Source of the DNA: Limimaricola sp. G21655-S1
GTDB lineage: Bacteria; Pseudomonadota; Alphaproteobacteria; Rhodobacterales; Rhodobacteraceae
NCBI RefSeq assembly: GCF_027213785.1
Contig: NZ_JAPWGO010000002.1
Coordinates: 124,001 to 188,000 of the forward strand
Length of the DNA: 64,000 nucleotides
Reading direction: 5' to 3'
Part shown: in pieces, positions 18,631 to 29,112 of the stretch
Position numbering within the stretch: position 1 is the stretch's first letter
Layout of the letters: each line of letters opens with the position of its first letter
The notes under the pieces: generated by a model
The model's database searches: none
What the model was told of the DNA's origin: nothing
Seen by the model: only the letters and a program-made list of their open reading frames with translations
Made by a program: the position numbers and the translations under genes

Positions 18631-19232
18631 GCCGCCACCCTTTCGCGATGCTGCGCCTCGCTCAGGTGATAGCGCGGCGAGATGAACTCCTCGGCGCGGC
18701 GAATCCAGCCGCCCTTGCCGCCGTCGCGGCGGCGCGCGAACTTGCGGCTCGCCGGGCGACGATCCGCCAGCGCGTAGTAGTAGTTGCGCCGGGCGATGCC
18801 ATAGGCATCGGCGAGATGGTCGGGCGCGGCCGCCTGCGCCTGGGCCGCGGCGGCGATGGTCTGCGGGCCGATGATACCGTCGATGGCGACGGGGATACGC
18901 ATCGCCACCAGCAGACGCTGCAGGATCTTCACCGCGTTGGCGCCCGAATTGACATACATGTCGAAGACCGAAGCGTGCAGGCTCTCGGGCAGCGCGTCGA
19001 TGCGCGGTCGCCTGAAGTAATGCTCGACGAAGATGTCGGCCGCCTGCCCGGCGGTGAGCCGCTTCAGATCGGCCTTGGTGACCACGCCGTCGCCATCGAG
19101 ATCGCGGCCGAGCCTGCGCAGCGTACCAATGGTGACGCCGTAATTCGTGGCCCCACCCGGATCGTCCGGGTCGTCGACATAGCCGCCTTCCCGCGCGACG
19201 ATCTCCGCCGCGATCTGTTCCACGCTCTTCAT
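18621..19232 (-). CDS. Holin-associated N-acetylmuramidase (GH108 endolysin)
   Basis: This 203-residue lysozyme-like enzyme should cut the glycan backbone of peptidoglycan. It has the GH108 motif REGGYVDDPDDPGGATNYGVT with catalytic Glu15, and a C-terminal peptidoglycan-binding type 3 domain from about residue 100. Residues 44-55 (DLDGDGVVTKAD) form a textbook EF-hand calcium loop just after the catalytic motif. GGAGGGG lies upstream of the ATG. There is no signal peptide, so export would need the adjacent holin. The pair matches the endolysin/holin genes needed for GTA release in Rhodobacter capsulatus, which sit apart from the structural cluster. Confidence 0.85.
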   Translation of the reverse strand: MKSVEQIAAEIVAREGGYVDDPDDPGGATNYGVTIGTLRRLGRDLDGDGVVTKADLKRLTAGQAADIFVEHYFRRPRIDALPESLHASVFDMYVNSGANAVKILQRLLVAMRIPVAIDGIIGPQTIAAAAQAQAAAPDHLADAYGIARRNYYYALADRRPASRKFARRRDGGKGGWIRRAEEFISPRYHLSEAQHRERVAAWG

Positions 19233-19277
19233 TCCGCACCCCTCCGTGACCCCGGATGGGAGAATGCCGCCGCTTCG

Positions 19278-19736
19278 TTAATTCGACGGCGACGCGGCGT
19301 TCGGTGCCTTGTAGACGCCCTGCTCCTCCAGCGCGTCGATCACTTCCTTGGGCATGTAGCTTTCGTCATGCTTGGCGAGGATCTCGATCGCCTCGAAGCG
19401 CTCGCCGTTCCAGCGGCCCTGCCCGACCATGCCCTGCCCCTCTTCGAACAGGTCCGGCAGAATGCCGGTATAGGCGACCGGCACCGAGGCCGCGCCATCG
19501 GTCACCGAGAAGGTCACCGTCTCGCCCTGACCGCGCGAAAGCGTGCCCTCCTCGACCAGACCGCCGAGGCGGAACACCTCGTTCGGCGAGGGCGGCTCGG
19601 CCAGAAGCTGTGCCGGCGAACGGAAGAAGCTGATCCCGTCGCGCATCGCGTAGCCGATGATGCCGGTGGCCAGCGCCAGCGCCACCGCCGCGAGGATGAG
19701 GACCTGGATCCTCCGGGTTTTCTTGAGCCCGCGCAT
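19278..19736 (-). CDS. ccmE: Cytochrome c maturation haem chaperone CcmE
   Basis: CcmE carries haem covalently on a histidine from CcmC to CcmF in the periplasm. The 152-residue protein has an N-terminal signal anchor (residues 10-30), an OB-fold and the haem site His123 with Tyr127 in LAKHDESYMP. The ATG at 19736 is used because it overlaps the argC stop in TGATG; the frame is open well upstream over argC. The following genes are endolysin and holin, then ccmF. Confidence 0.94.
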   Translation of the reverse strand: MRGLKKTRRIQVLILAAVALALATGIIGYAMRDGISFFRSPAQLLAEPPSPNEVFRLGGLVEEGTLSRGQGETVTFSVTDGAASVPVAYTGILPDLFEEGQGMVGQGRWNGERFEAIEILAKHDESYMPKEVIDALEEQGVYKAPNAASPSN

Positions 19737-20764
19737 CAGGGAAAGACCGGGGCCAGCATCAGCCCCTCCGTTTCGGGCAGGCCCAGCATCAGGTTGGCGT
19801 TCTGCAACGCCTGACCCGAAGACCCCTTGCACAGATTGTCGAGGGTCGAGACCACCAGAGTGCGGCCCGACACGCGGTCGCCCGCCACGCCCAGATGGCA
19901 GAAGTTCGAACCCTGCACATGGCTCATCCCCGGCAGCTTGCCGAAGGGCAGCACCCGAAGGAACGGCTCGTTGGCATAGCGCGACCGCAGCGCCTCGTGG
20001 ACGGCCTGCGGGTCGCCCTTCACGTAGCACGAGGCGAGGATGCCGCGATTGACGGGGACCAGATGCGGGGTGAAGAGGATGCGCACATCGCGCCCGGCGA
20101 TCTGGGAGAACTCCTGGTCGAATTCGCCCAGATGCCGATGCGTGCCGCCAGCCGAATAAGCGAGCACGTCCTCGGAGCGCTCCGCGAAGAGCATGTTCTC
20201 CTTGAGCGAGCGGCCCGCGCCCGAGACGCCGTTCTTCAGATCGCAGACGATGTCGTCGAGATCGATCAGCCCCTTCTCGATCAGCGGCCGCAGCGCGAAT
20301 TGCACGGTGGCGGCGTTGCACCCCGTCCCGGCGACGAGCCGCGCCGCGCGGATCTCTTCGCGGTAGAACTCGGTCAGGCCGTAGACGGCCTCGGCCTGTA
20401 GCTCTTTCGCGGCATGCGGCTTGCCGTACCACTTTTCGTATTCGCCGTCGTTCCTGAGACGGAAATCGGCCGAGAGGTCGACGATCTTCAGATCCTTGGG
20501 CAGATCCGCGATCACCGCCTGGCTCATCGCATGCGGCAGCGCACAAAAGGCGATGTCGATGGCCGAGAAATCGATCTCGTCGATGGTGCAGAGCTTCGGC
20601 AGCTCCAGATGCCCCAGATGCGGGAACACCTCGCCCATCGCCATGCCAGCCTTGCGGTCGCCCGACAGTGCCGCGATCTCGATCCCCGGATGGGTAGCGA
20701 TCAGTCGGACAAGCTCGGCCCCCGTATATCCGGAGGCTCCGAGAATGGCGGCGGAATGGGTCAT
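19736..20764 (-). CDS. argC: N-acetyl-gamma-glutamyl-phosphate reductase
   Basis: ArgC reduces N-acetylglutamyl phosphate with NADPH in arginine synthesis. The 342-residue protein starts with the nucleotide-binding [13 protein letters not shown]. The catalytic Cys149 is in GTGCNAAT, and the conserved GVSGAGRS and HxxE-type segment [13 protein letters not shown] are present. The ATG at 20764 is the family start and leaves 53 bases to murI; the open frame further upstream only shadows murI. The stop is coupled to ccmE. Confidence 0.95.
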   Translation of the reverse strand: MTHSAAILGASGYTGAELVRLIATHPGIEIAALSGDRKAGMAMGEVFPHLGHLELPKLCTIDEIDFSAIDIAFCALPHAMSQAVIADLPKDLKIVDLSADFRLRNDGEYEKWYGKPHAAKELQAEAVYGLTEFYREEIRAARLVAGTGCNAATVQFALRPLIEKGLIDLDDIVCDLKNGVSGAGRSLKENMLFAERSEDVLAYSAGGTHRHLGEFDQEFSQIAGRDVRILFTPHLVPVNRGILASCYVKGDPQAVHEALRSRYANEPFLRVLPFGKLPGMSHVQGSNFCHLGVAGDRVSGRTLVVSTLDNLCKGSSGQALQNANLMLGLPETEGLMLAPVFP

Positions 20765-20817
20765 GGGTTGGTCCTCGTCGAAAGACAGGTAGGGGCGCGG
20801 CGCGCCTCGGACAACGA

Positions 20818-21630
20818 TCAGGCCGGGATGAACTCGATCTTGCGGCGCAGGAACTGCGTGGCGCGGTTCGACACGTTCTTCGGGTTGCCGGTGGTCAGGA
20901 ACAGGCTCTCGGTGCCCGGGCCCTTCATCTCGGGGCGACGCTGCAGATAGTCGGCAAGGCTCTCGGCCACGAGGTCGGCCTGGCTGAACACCTTGACCTG
21001 CGGGCCCAGCGCGTCCTGGAACACCTCTTCCATCAGCGGGTAATGGGTGCAGCCGAGGACGGCGGCGTCGGGCTCGGGCATCTTGCGCTTGAGCGCGTCG
21101 ACATGGGAGCGCACCAGCGCCTCGGCGAGGATCATGTCGCCCTCCTCGATCGCGTCGACCACGCCGCCGCAGGCCTGCGCCTCGACATCGACGCCGATGG
21201 CGCGGAAGGCCAGCTCGCGCTGGAAGGCGCGGCTTCTCACCGTGGCGGGGGTGGCGAAGAGCGCGACATGCTTCACGCCGACTTCCCGGGGCGGCGAGTT
21301 GTCGCCCCAATGCCGCTCGGTCAGCGCCTCGATCAGCGGCACGAAGACACCGAGCACCCGCTTGTCACGGGGCACCCAGCCCTCCTGCATGCGCCGGAGC
21401 GCTGCGGCCGAAGCGGTGTTGCAGGCGAGGATGACGAGATCGCAGCCCGCATCGAACAGCCGTTCGGTCGCCTGCGTCGTCAGCTCGTAGATGTCGTCGG
21501 CCGTGCGCACACCGTAGGGCGCATGGGCGTTGTCGCCGAAATAGACCAGCGGCAGATCGGGCAGCCGCCGTTCGATGGCGTCCAGTACCGTGAGCCCGCC
21601 CAAGCCACTATCGAAAATCCCGACCGCCAT
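20818..21630 (-). CDS. murI: Glutamate racemase
   Basis: MurI makes D-glutamate for peptidoglycan precursors in the cytoplasm. The 270-residue protein has both catalytic cysteines, Cys70 in LACNTAS and Cys194 in GCTHYPL, and the opening [17 protein letters not shown] lies just upstream of the ATG. The gene starts within the last 23 bases of the acyltransferase gene. Confidence 0.95.
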   Translation of the reverse strand: MAVGIFDSGLGGLTVLDAIERRLPDLPLVYFGDNAHAPYGVRTADDIYELTTQATERLFDAGCDLVILACNTASAAALRRMQEGWVPRDKRVLGVFVPLIEALTERHWGDNSPPREVGVKHVALFATPATVRSRAFQRELAFRAIGVDVEAQACGGVVDAIEEGDMILAEALVRSHVDALKRKMPEPDAAVLGCTHYPLMEEVFQDALGPQVKVFSQADLVAESLADYLQRRPEMKGPGTESLFLTTGNPKNVSNRATQFLRRKIEFIPA

Positions 21631-22507
21631 CGCGCACCCTGTATCTGCTCTCGAATTCGTGCCCCATCACCATGGATCGGGGCGTCGGAGAAAGCTCATA
21701 CGTGGCTTTGCGAAGGAAATCCATCAATGCTTTGGGGTCCGCGCGGCGCGCGTCGAGCGCCGTGCGCGGCACCGGATCGCCGATCGCCACGCGCACCGGC
21801 GTATCGGTGCGCGCTCCGAATTCGCGCAGCATCAGGCCCATGCGCAGCGTGTAATGCAGGTGGCTGGCCACCTGGAACAGCCGCGAGTTGGCGCCCTCGA
21901 AATACACCGGTATCACCGTGGCGTCGGAGCGCGCGACCATCTTGGCGGTGAAGCTGCGCCAGACCGGGTCGCCGGGGATGCCAAAGGGTTTCGCCGCGGT
22001 CGAGACGGTGCCGCCCGGAAAGATGCCGACTGCGCCGTTCTCGCCCAGATGCGCCAGCGCCAATGCCCGGGTGGCGAGGTTCTTCTGCGCCGCCGCGCGG
22101 CTGCCGTCGAAATCGACGGGCAGCACGACACGGGCGATTTCGGGGGCGGCCCCGAAGACCTTGTGCGCGAGGATCCTGAACTCCGCGCCGCGCCGCCGCG
22201 ACATCAGGTGGCCCAGCATCAGACCGTCGAGAATGCCATAGGGGTGGTTCGCCACCACGATCACCGACCCCTGCGCCGGGATCGTTTCGAGCGCGCCCCG
22301 GGTCACCTCCAGCGCCAACCCGTAGCGGCGCGCCATGACGCTCCAGACGTCCTCTCCGGCGGCGAGATCGGCCTCGTAGCCGCGCGCCCGGCGGATCAGC
22401 CTGTGGCGGCCGGAGGCCGCTTCCATCGCGCGGATCAGGGCCCGCCCCCTGCGGCTGCGCGCGCTGCCGGCATAGCTGATCTCTCGTGCCAGCGGCTCTT
22501 GTCGCAT
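21608..22507 (-). CDS. Lysophospholipid acyltransferase family protein
   Basis: This 299-residue protein probably transfers an acyl chain to a lysolipid at the inner membrane. The acyltransferase block is NHPYGILDG, in which His and Asp are separated by five residues as in the OlsA/haemolysin-like branch, not the four of PlsC. FPGGTVST is the second block and IPVYFEG the fourth. ATG 22507 is preferred to a TTG at 22513 because AAGGA lies at correct spacing. It could act in ornithine-lipid or phospholipid synthesis, but no OlsB-type partner lies beside it. Confidence 0.78.
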   Translation of the reverse strand: MRQEPLAREISYAGSARSRRGRALIRAMEAASGRHRLIRRARGYEADLAAGEDVWSVMARRYGLALEVTRGALETIPAQGSVIVVANHPYGILDGLMLGHLMSRRRGAEFRILAHKVFGAAPEIARVVLPVDFDGSRAAAQKNLATRALALAHLGENGAVGIFPGGTVSTAAKPFGIPGDPVWRSFTAKMVARSDATVIPVYFEGANSRLFQVASHLHYTLRMGLMLREFGARTDTPVRVAIGDPVPRTALDARRADPKALMDFLRKATYELSPTPRSMVMGHEFESRYRVRDGGRDFR

Positions 22508-22760
22508 GGTCAAATCCTTTCCGCGCCCAAGCGCGGGAAGGGTCGCACCGGTGCATGACGCGCAGATGACGCAAGGAATTGCGGCAGCGGATGGCGACGT
22601 TCCGGCATTCCGGCCCAGAAATTCAACAAATCTTGCAATTCCCCGCTATGCTGCGCCCGGTTCCGCTCGCATCGGCGCGAAATATCGCGCAGGCGCTTTG
22701 CAGGAACCGCGCCGCGCCATAGATGGCCGGGCGCAACGGACACGGCAGGACGGATAGGCG

Positions 22761-23666
22761 ATGGACTGGGACAAGCTGCGGATATTCCATGCGGTGGCGG
22801 ATGCGGGGAGCCTCACCCACGCCGGCGATTCGCTGCATCTGAGCCAGTCGGCGGTGAGCCGGCAGATCCGGGCGCTGGAGGAGCAGCTCAACACGACGCT
22901 GTTCCACCGCCACGCGCGCGGGCTGATCCTCACCGAGCAGGGGGAACTGCTGTTCGACGCGACCCGCGCCATGAACAAGCGGCTCGAAGCCGCCTCGGCG
23001 CGGATCCGCGACAGCGAGGAAGAGGTGTTCGGCGAGCTGCGGGTGACCACGCCGATCGGCTTCGGCACGCTGTGGCTGGCGCCGCGAATGCGCAAGCTCT
23101 ACGAGGCCTATCCCAACCTCAAGATCGACCTGATCCTCGAGGAGCGCGTGCTCGACCTGCCGATGCGCGAGGCCGATGTCGCGATCCGGATGAAGGAGCC
23201 GAGCCAGGCCGACCTGATCCGCAAGCGGCTGATGAACGTGAAGATGCGGCTCTACGCGACGCGGAGCTATCTCGACCGCGCCGGACCGCTGGAGAAGCTC
23301 GAGGATTTCGAGAACCACCGCCTGATCTGCCAGAACCCCAGCTCGGCGCAGGTTTCGGCCGGTGCAGCGATGGTGCAGGAACTGCTGAGCTACAACATCC
23401 CCTCGCTGCTGACGGTGAACAATTACTTCGGCGTGCTGCAGGCGGTGCTCAACGATCTCGGTGTCGGCGTGCTGCCCGATTACCTGCCGCAGCATTTCCC
23501 CTCGCTGCAGCGGGTGCTGCCCGATCTGGAGTCCGGAGAAGTGCCGGTCTTCCTCGCCTATCCGGAGGAGCTGCGGCAGTCCAAGCGCGTCGCCGCCTTC
23601 CGCGACTTCGTGCAGGAGGAGGTGCAGGCGCATCGCCGCAAACTTCGCGAACAGCTCGGCGATTAG
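22761..23666 (+). CDS. LysR family transcriptional regulator
   Basis: This 301-residue DNA-binding regulator has an N-terminal winged helix-turn-helix (residues 1-60) with SLTHAGDSLHLSQSAVSRQI as recognition region. A linker helix and a periplasmic-binding-like effector domain follow from about residue 90. It is divergent from the acyltransferase gene across 253 bases, which may hold its operator, although the acyltransferase leads a housekeeping run. Downstream lies a small RNA gene with its own promoter. The effector is unknown. Confidence 0.88.
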   Translation: MDWDKLRIFHAVADAGSLTHAGDSLHLSQSAVSRQIRALEEQLNTTLFHRHARGLILTEQGELLFDATRAMNKRLEAASARIRDSEEEVFGELRVTTPIGFGTLWLAPRMRKLYEAYPNLKIDLILEERVLDLPMREADVAIRMKEPSQADLIRKRLMNVKMRLYATRSYLDRAGPLEKLEDFENHRLICQNPSSAQVSAGAAMVQELLSYNIPSLLTVNNYFGVLQAVLNDLGVGVLPDYLPQHFPSLQRVLPDLESGEVPVFLAYPEELRQSKRVAAFRDFVQEEVQAHRRKLREQLGD

Positions 23667-23740
23667 GCATTTCTGCCGCGACTGCCCAATAGATAGTCAT
23701 GCGCTGGGCGCATGACGGCCTTGCCGCTATGGCAGGGGTT

Positions 23741-23773
23741 TTGAACTTGATCGTTCACTAACCGCTATATATT
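23741..23773 (+). promoter_or_regulatory. Putative promoter with an inverted repeat
   Basis: TTGAAC (23741-23746) and TTGATC (23747-23752) are candidate -35 boxes, and TATATT at 23768-23773 is a five-of-six -10 match. The spacing is not ideal: 15 bases from TTGATC, 21 from TTGAAC. TGAAC at 23742-23746 and GTTCA at 23753-23757 form an inverted repeat with six bases between, placed over the -35 region. The site is AT-rich against a GC-rich background and lies just before the putative small RNA. Confidence 0.45.
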
Positions 23774-23779
23774 TCAGCT

Positions 23780-23862
23780 TTCGAAGCCGATGCTGCTTTG
23801 CGGCGCATCGCTTCATACCTCCCTGTTGGACTTGCCGGGCCTGTGTGCCCGGCTTTTTTTTT
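23780..23862 (+). ncRNA. Putative small RNA, MmgR/alpha-r8-like architecture
   Basis: This stretch of about 83 bases sits between a promoter-like site and a perfect terminator and holds no start codon with a ribosome site. It would fold as two stem-loops: 23788-23796 with 23803-23810, and the terminator 23834-23853. The single-stranded segment between them (23811-23833) contains ACCTCCCTGTTGG. An unpaired CCUCCCU-type core between two hairpins is the hallmark of the alphaproteobacterial alpha-r8 (MmgR) family, and also resembles anti-Shine-Dalgarno cores of other alphaproteobacterial sRNAs. The family assignment is inference; the start is set from the -10 position. It could instead be only the LysR gene's terminator region. 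Confidence 0.55.
23834..23862 (+). terminator. Strong Rho-independent terminator
   Basis: GCCGGGC at 23834-23840 and GCCCGGC at 23847-23853 form a perfect 7-bp stem with loop CTGTGT, followed by nine T residues at 23854-23862. This is the cleanest terminator in the window and would end the putative small RNA and any LysR readthrough. Confidence 0.92.
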
Positions 23863-23931
23863 GCCTCTTTTGTCTTGTTCGAGGCGGTAGGCGGGGGCAC
23901 CCTGTCGGCGTCACAGCCGGAGGGTGGCAGG

Positions 23932-24321
23932 ATGCGAAGCTTCGATCCCCTTTCCCAGCCGCCGAAATTCGCGATGCCGGTGCCGATCTTCTGAATCTTC
24001 GACGAGGCGCTGGCCCGCAGCTTCTACATCGACTTTCTCGGATTTCGCGTGAAGTGGGAGCATCGCTTCGCCCCGAACAAACCGCTCTATGCCGAGATCG
24101 CGCGCGGCGGGGCGGTGCTGCATCTGAGCGGCCATCACGGCGATGCCAGCCCCGGCGCCGCGGCCTATCTGCCGGTCGAGGGGCTGAGCGCCTTTCGGGA
24201 CAGCCTGCACGCCAAGCGGCACCCCAACGCCCGCCCGGAGATCGAGACCCGGCCGTGGGGCGACGAGATGATCGTCATCGATCCGTTCTCGAACCGTCTG
24301 CGCTTCTGCGAAGAGCGCTGA
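23932..24321 (+). pseudogene. Glyoxalase-superfamily gene with an in-frame stop
   Basis: A 130-codon frame runs from ATG 23932, with GGAGGG upstream, to TGA 24319-24321, but codon 21 is TGA (23992-23994). The residues after it, IFDEALARSFYIDFLGFRV and onward, are typical of a glyoxalase/bleomycin-resistance fold protein, with the metal-site-like HLSGHHGD and a closing DPFSNRLRF. The residue usually at this place in relatives would be encoded by CGA or similar, so a single C to T change explains the stop. GTG 24049 could restart translation but would lose the first beta strand. The lesion may be real or a sequencing error. Confidence 0.7.
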
Positions 24322-24617
24322 GCCAGCCCGCGTTCAACCCTCCTGCCGCGCTGCTCCAGCCTGCTCGGGACGCGGTCGACCGGCCCGGCGATCTGTCCCG
24401 TGTTGGAGAAATCAGCCGCACTTCGGTTTAGGGGCCACCCATTGCCACCCGACAGCCGAATGACGGCGGCGTCCTGATCGACATGTTCCTCGCGCGCGAC
24501 TGGATCGCGGGACGGGCCGATGCGGCCCCTGCCCCCTGAATTCCCGGTCGTCGAAACCCGCTTTCCCCTGCGGCGTCCCGATTGTATGACGCGCGCGACC
24601 AGCAGGAGAGCGCCCGC

Positions 24618-26807
<2,190 letters not shown>

Positions 26808-26825
26808 GGCGCGGCCTCCCCCCCT

Positions 26826-26857
26826 GCCCCGGCGGCGGCCTTGCGTGCCGCCGGGGC
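26826..26857 (+). repeat. GC-rich hairpin between purL and bolA
   Basis: GCCCCGGCGGC at 26826-26836 pairs perfectly with GCCGCCGGGGC at 26847-26857 around a ten-base loop. No T-run follows, so it may be an mRNA-stabilising or weak termination structure between purL and bolA-grxD. Confidence 0.5.
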
Positions 26858-26901
26858 GCCGCCTACATCTGAAGCGACATGAACAGGCGAGGAAGACAGA
26901 C

Positions 26902-27144
26902 ATGGCGATGAGCGCACAGGAAATCGAGGATCTCCTGCGAGAGACCTTTCCCGAGGCGAAGATCTCCATCACCGACCTCGCCGGAGACGGCAATCACTAC
27001 GCCGCCGAGGTGATCGACGAGAGCTTCCGCGGCCTGAACCGGGTGCAGCAGCAGCGCGCCGTCTACGCCGCGCTCAAGGGCCGGATGGACGGGCCCGCGG
27101 GCGATCTGCACGCGCTGGCGCTGACCACCAAGGCGCCCGACTGA
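26902..27144 (+). CDS. BolA family protein
   Basis: BolA-type proteins bind monothiol glutaredoxins through a shared [2Fe-2S] cluster and take part in iron-sulfur trafficking and iron sensing. This 80-residue protein has the BolA fold motif, with the conserved His in [13 protein letters not shown] near the C-terminus that serves as a cluster ligand. GAGGAAG precedes the ATG. It is 26 bases ahead of grxD on the same strand, the classic pairing. It may be the IbaG/YrbA subtype; the short length favours that. Confidence 0.88.
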   Translation: MAMSAQEIEDLLRETFPEAKISITDLAGDGNHYAAEVIDESFRGLNRVQQQRAVYAALKGRMDGPAGDLHALALTTKAPD

Positions 27145-27170
27145 CCCCCATTCCCGCAAAGGACACGCAT

Positions 27171-27554
27171 ATGACCGCGCAGGACAACGCGACCGACGCC
27201 AAGGCCCGCATCGACGAGATCGTCAAGTCGAACGACGTGGTGCTCTTCATGAAGGGCACCAAGACCATGCCGCAATGCGGCTTTTCCAGCCGCGTCGCCG
27301 GGGTGCTGAACTTCATGAACCTCGAGTTTCGCGACGTGAACGTGCTCGAGGACAACGACATCCGTCAGGGCGTCAAGGATTACTCCGACTGGCCGACGAT
27401 CCCGCAGCTCTACGTGAAGGGCGAATTCATCGGCGGCTGCGACATCATCACCGAAATGACGCTCTCAGGCGAGCTGGACCAGCTGTTCGAGAAGAACGGC
27501 GTGGCCTTCGACCGTGACGCCGCCGAAAAGATCCGCGAAGCCAACAAGGGCTGA
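27171..27554 (+). CDS. grxD: Monothiol glutaredoxin, Grx4 family
   Basis: Grx4-type glutaredoxins bind and transfer [2Fe-2S] clusters rather than reduce disulfides. The 127-residue protein has the CGFS active site with Cys36 in [10 protein letters not shown], and the glutathione-binding [17 protein letters not shown]. It pairs with the adjacent BolA protein. A convergent broken GNAT gene ends 11 bases downstream. Confidence 0.94.
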   Translation: MTAQDNATDAKARIDEIVKSNDVVLFMKGTKTMPQCGFSSRVAGVLNFMNLEFRDVNVLEDNDIRQGVKDYSDWPTIPQLYVKGEFIGGCDIITEMTLSGELDQLFEKNGVAFDRDAAEKIREANKG

Positions 27555-27565
27555 GCCAAGGGCGC

Positions 27566-28011
27566 TTAAGACAGGCGCTTCGACATGAAGACCCGGTGGA
27601 ACCCCTGCTCATGGGCCCGCCGGGTCTCTTCATATCCGGCCATGGCATAGATGCGCAGGTTCCGTTGCATCGCCGCGTTGGTTAGAGCCGGATCTCGGGC
27701 AGCCCGGCCCGCCGTGCCATGTTCTCGGCCGCGCCGAGCAACGCCCGGCCCAGCCCGCGGCCCTGTGCGTCGGCATGCACGGCTATGTTGTCGAGCAGGA
27801 GATGATCGGGCCGCGGCAGCAGCACCATCAGCGCCGCGCTCGGACCTGCCTCGTCCGGCAGATGCACGACCCCCGCCGCGATCAGCGCACCGTAATCGGC
27901 GCGCATCGGCGCGGGCGCATGACCGATCAGCGGGATATAGGGAGCGTAAGCGGATGTGACGATCTCGTCGATCCGATCCCGGTCCGCCGCCCGGGCCAGC
28001 CTGAGGCGCAT
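27566..28011 (-). pseudogene. GNAT acetyltransferase gene with a frameshift
   Basis: The frame from ATG 28011 reads as a GNAT acetyltransferase, with acetyl-CoA loop QGRGLGRALL, and stops after EIRL at a TAA (27682-27684). Shifting frame by one base there restores a perfect ending: TNAAMQRNLRIYAMAGYEE, then RRAHEQGFHRVFMSKRLS and a TAA at 27566-27568. A missing C (CTCTAC ACC read as CTCTAACC) explains it. The intact product would be about 148 residues. It lies four bases downstream of zapA on the same strand. It may be a recent mutation or a base-calling error. Confidence 0.8.
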
Positions 28012-28015
28012 GGCC

Positions 28016-28423
28016 TCAGACGCCCGCCTTCTCGACCCGCTCGGCCAGCGCCTCGGCGCGCGCCGTCATCTCGGCCAGCATCTCGATCAGGCCGTGCGGG
28101 ATCACCGGCACCTCGACCTCGACCTTCTGCGGATCGGTGCGCGCCTTGTTCAGCGCCGCCTCGGTCTGGCTCAGCCGCTTCTCGACCTGGCCCGCGTAGT
28201 TCTCGGTCTGGCGCAGCCGGTCCTCGAGCCCCGCGGCCCGGTCGGCGAGCATCAGCCCGGCCATCAGCAGCATCTTGCTCTCGGGCATCCGCCCGGCCTG
28301 CTGGGCGAGGCCCGAGGCCTCCTCATCCAGAAGCCGCGCGGCGGCCTGCAGATAGGGCTCCTCGCCCGACTGGCAGGCGACAACGAATTCGCGCCCGCCG
28401 ATGGTGATTTCGACCTGCGGCAT
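28016..28423 (-). CDS. zapA: Cell division protein ZapA
   Basis: ZapA bundles FtsZ filaments at mid-cell. The 135-residue protein has the N-terminal ZapA head ([19 protein letters not shown]) and a helical tail likely to form a coiled coil around residues 60-100. It ends with a non-helical extension. Its ATG shares a base with the stop of the upstream coiled-coil gene (TGATG), so the two are made together. Confidence 0.87.
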   Translation of the reverse strand: MPQVEITIGGREFVVACQSGEEPYLQAAARLLDEEASGLAQQAGRMPESKMLLMAGLMLADRAAGLEDRLRQTENYAGQVEKRLSQTEAALNKARTDPQKVEVEVPVIPHGLIEMLAEMTARAEALAERVEKAGV

Positions 28424-28887
28424 CAGTCGCGCTCCTCGACCAGCGGTTTCAGTTCGGACAGCACCGCGTCGAGCTCGGCCACCTCGGCGTCGCGCTCGGC
28501 CCGCAGCGCACCCAGCTCGGCGGCCATGGCGCGGTCGATCAGTTCGGGATCGGCCAGCTCGGCCTCCATCGCCTCGCGCAGCTCGCCCGCCACCTCGCGC
28601 AGCTCGGCGTTGGAGCGGCGCAGCGCCTGAAGCTGCCCGTCGAGATCGGCCATCTGGGCGTTCTGCGCCTCGATCCGCGCCTCGAAGGCCGCGAGCCGGC
28701 CATCCTGTTCCTCGCGCAGCGCCTTCAGCCGGCCTTCGAGCTCGGCATTGGCCTGCTGCTGGGCGCTGAGTTCGGCGCCGAGGCCCTCATCGTCGCCGCG
28801 CGGTCCGCTCTCGATACGGTCGAGCCCCTGGCCGATCCGGTCCAGCGCCGCCGAGAGGCGGCTCTCCAATTCGGTGATGTCGGTCAT
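28423..28887 (-). CDS. Coiled-coil protein coupled to ZapA
   Basis: This 154-residue acidic protein is almost entirely helical and predicted to be coiled coil, with heptad-like runs from residues 4 to 25 and 40 to 120. It has no signal or membrane segment. It is translated directly before zapA with a one-base stop/start overlap. By context it may be a division-site partner in the style of ZapB, but I see no sequence proof and no named family. Confidence 0.75.
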   Translation of the reverse strand: MTDITELESRLSAALDRIGQGLDRIESGPRGDDEGLGAELSAQQQANAELEGRLKALREEQDGRLAAFEARIEAQNAQMADLDGQLQALRRSNAELREVAGELREAMEAELADPELIDRAMAAELGALRAERDAEVAELDAVLSELKPLVEERD

Positions 28888-29112
28888 CGTGCCCCTGCCT
28901 GCCCTGCCCCGGTCCCGTCCGGGCCGCCGCGAACGCGGTCCGAATCGCACGGGGCTTCGGAAAAACCTAGACCACGCTCCCGCCCCCCGCAAACGCCGGC
29001 GGCGGACCGCAAGGCGCCGGCCGTCCGCTTGAACTCGCTCGCGCCGCCTGTCAATACCGTGCGCGACAAGGGGGGCCGCGCCGCGGCTGCCTCGACCAAC
29101 CGGAGGACACCC

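Noticed and set aside
19278-19281. TTAA as a CtrA half-site ahead of the endolysin
   Set aside because: It is mostly the ccmE stop codon, and no second TTAA lies seven bases away.
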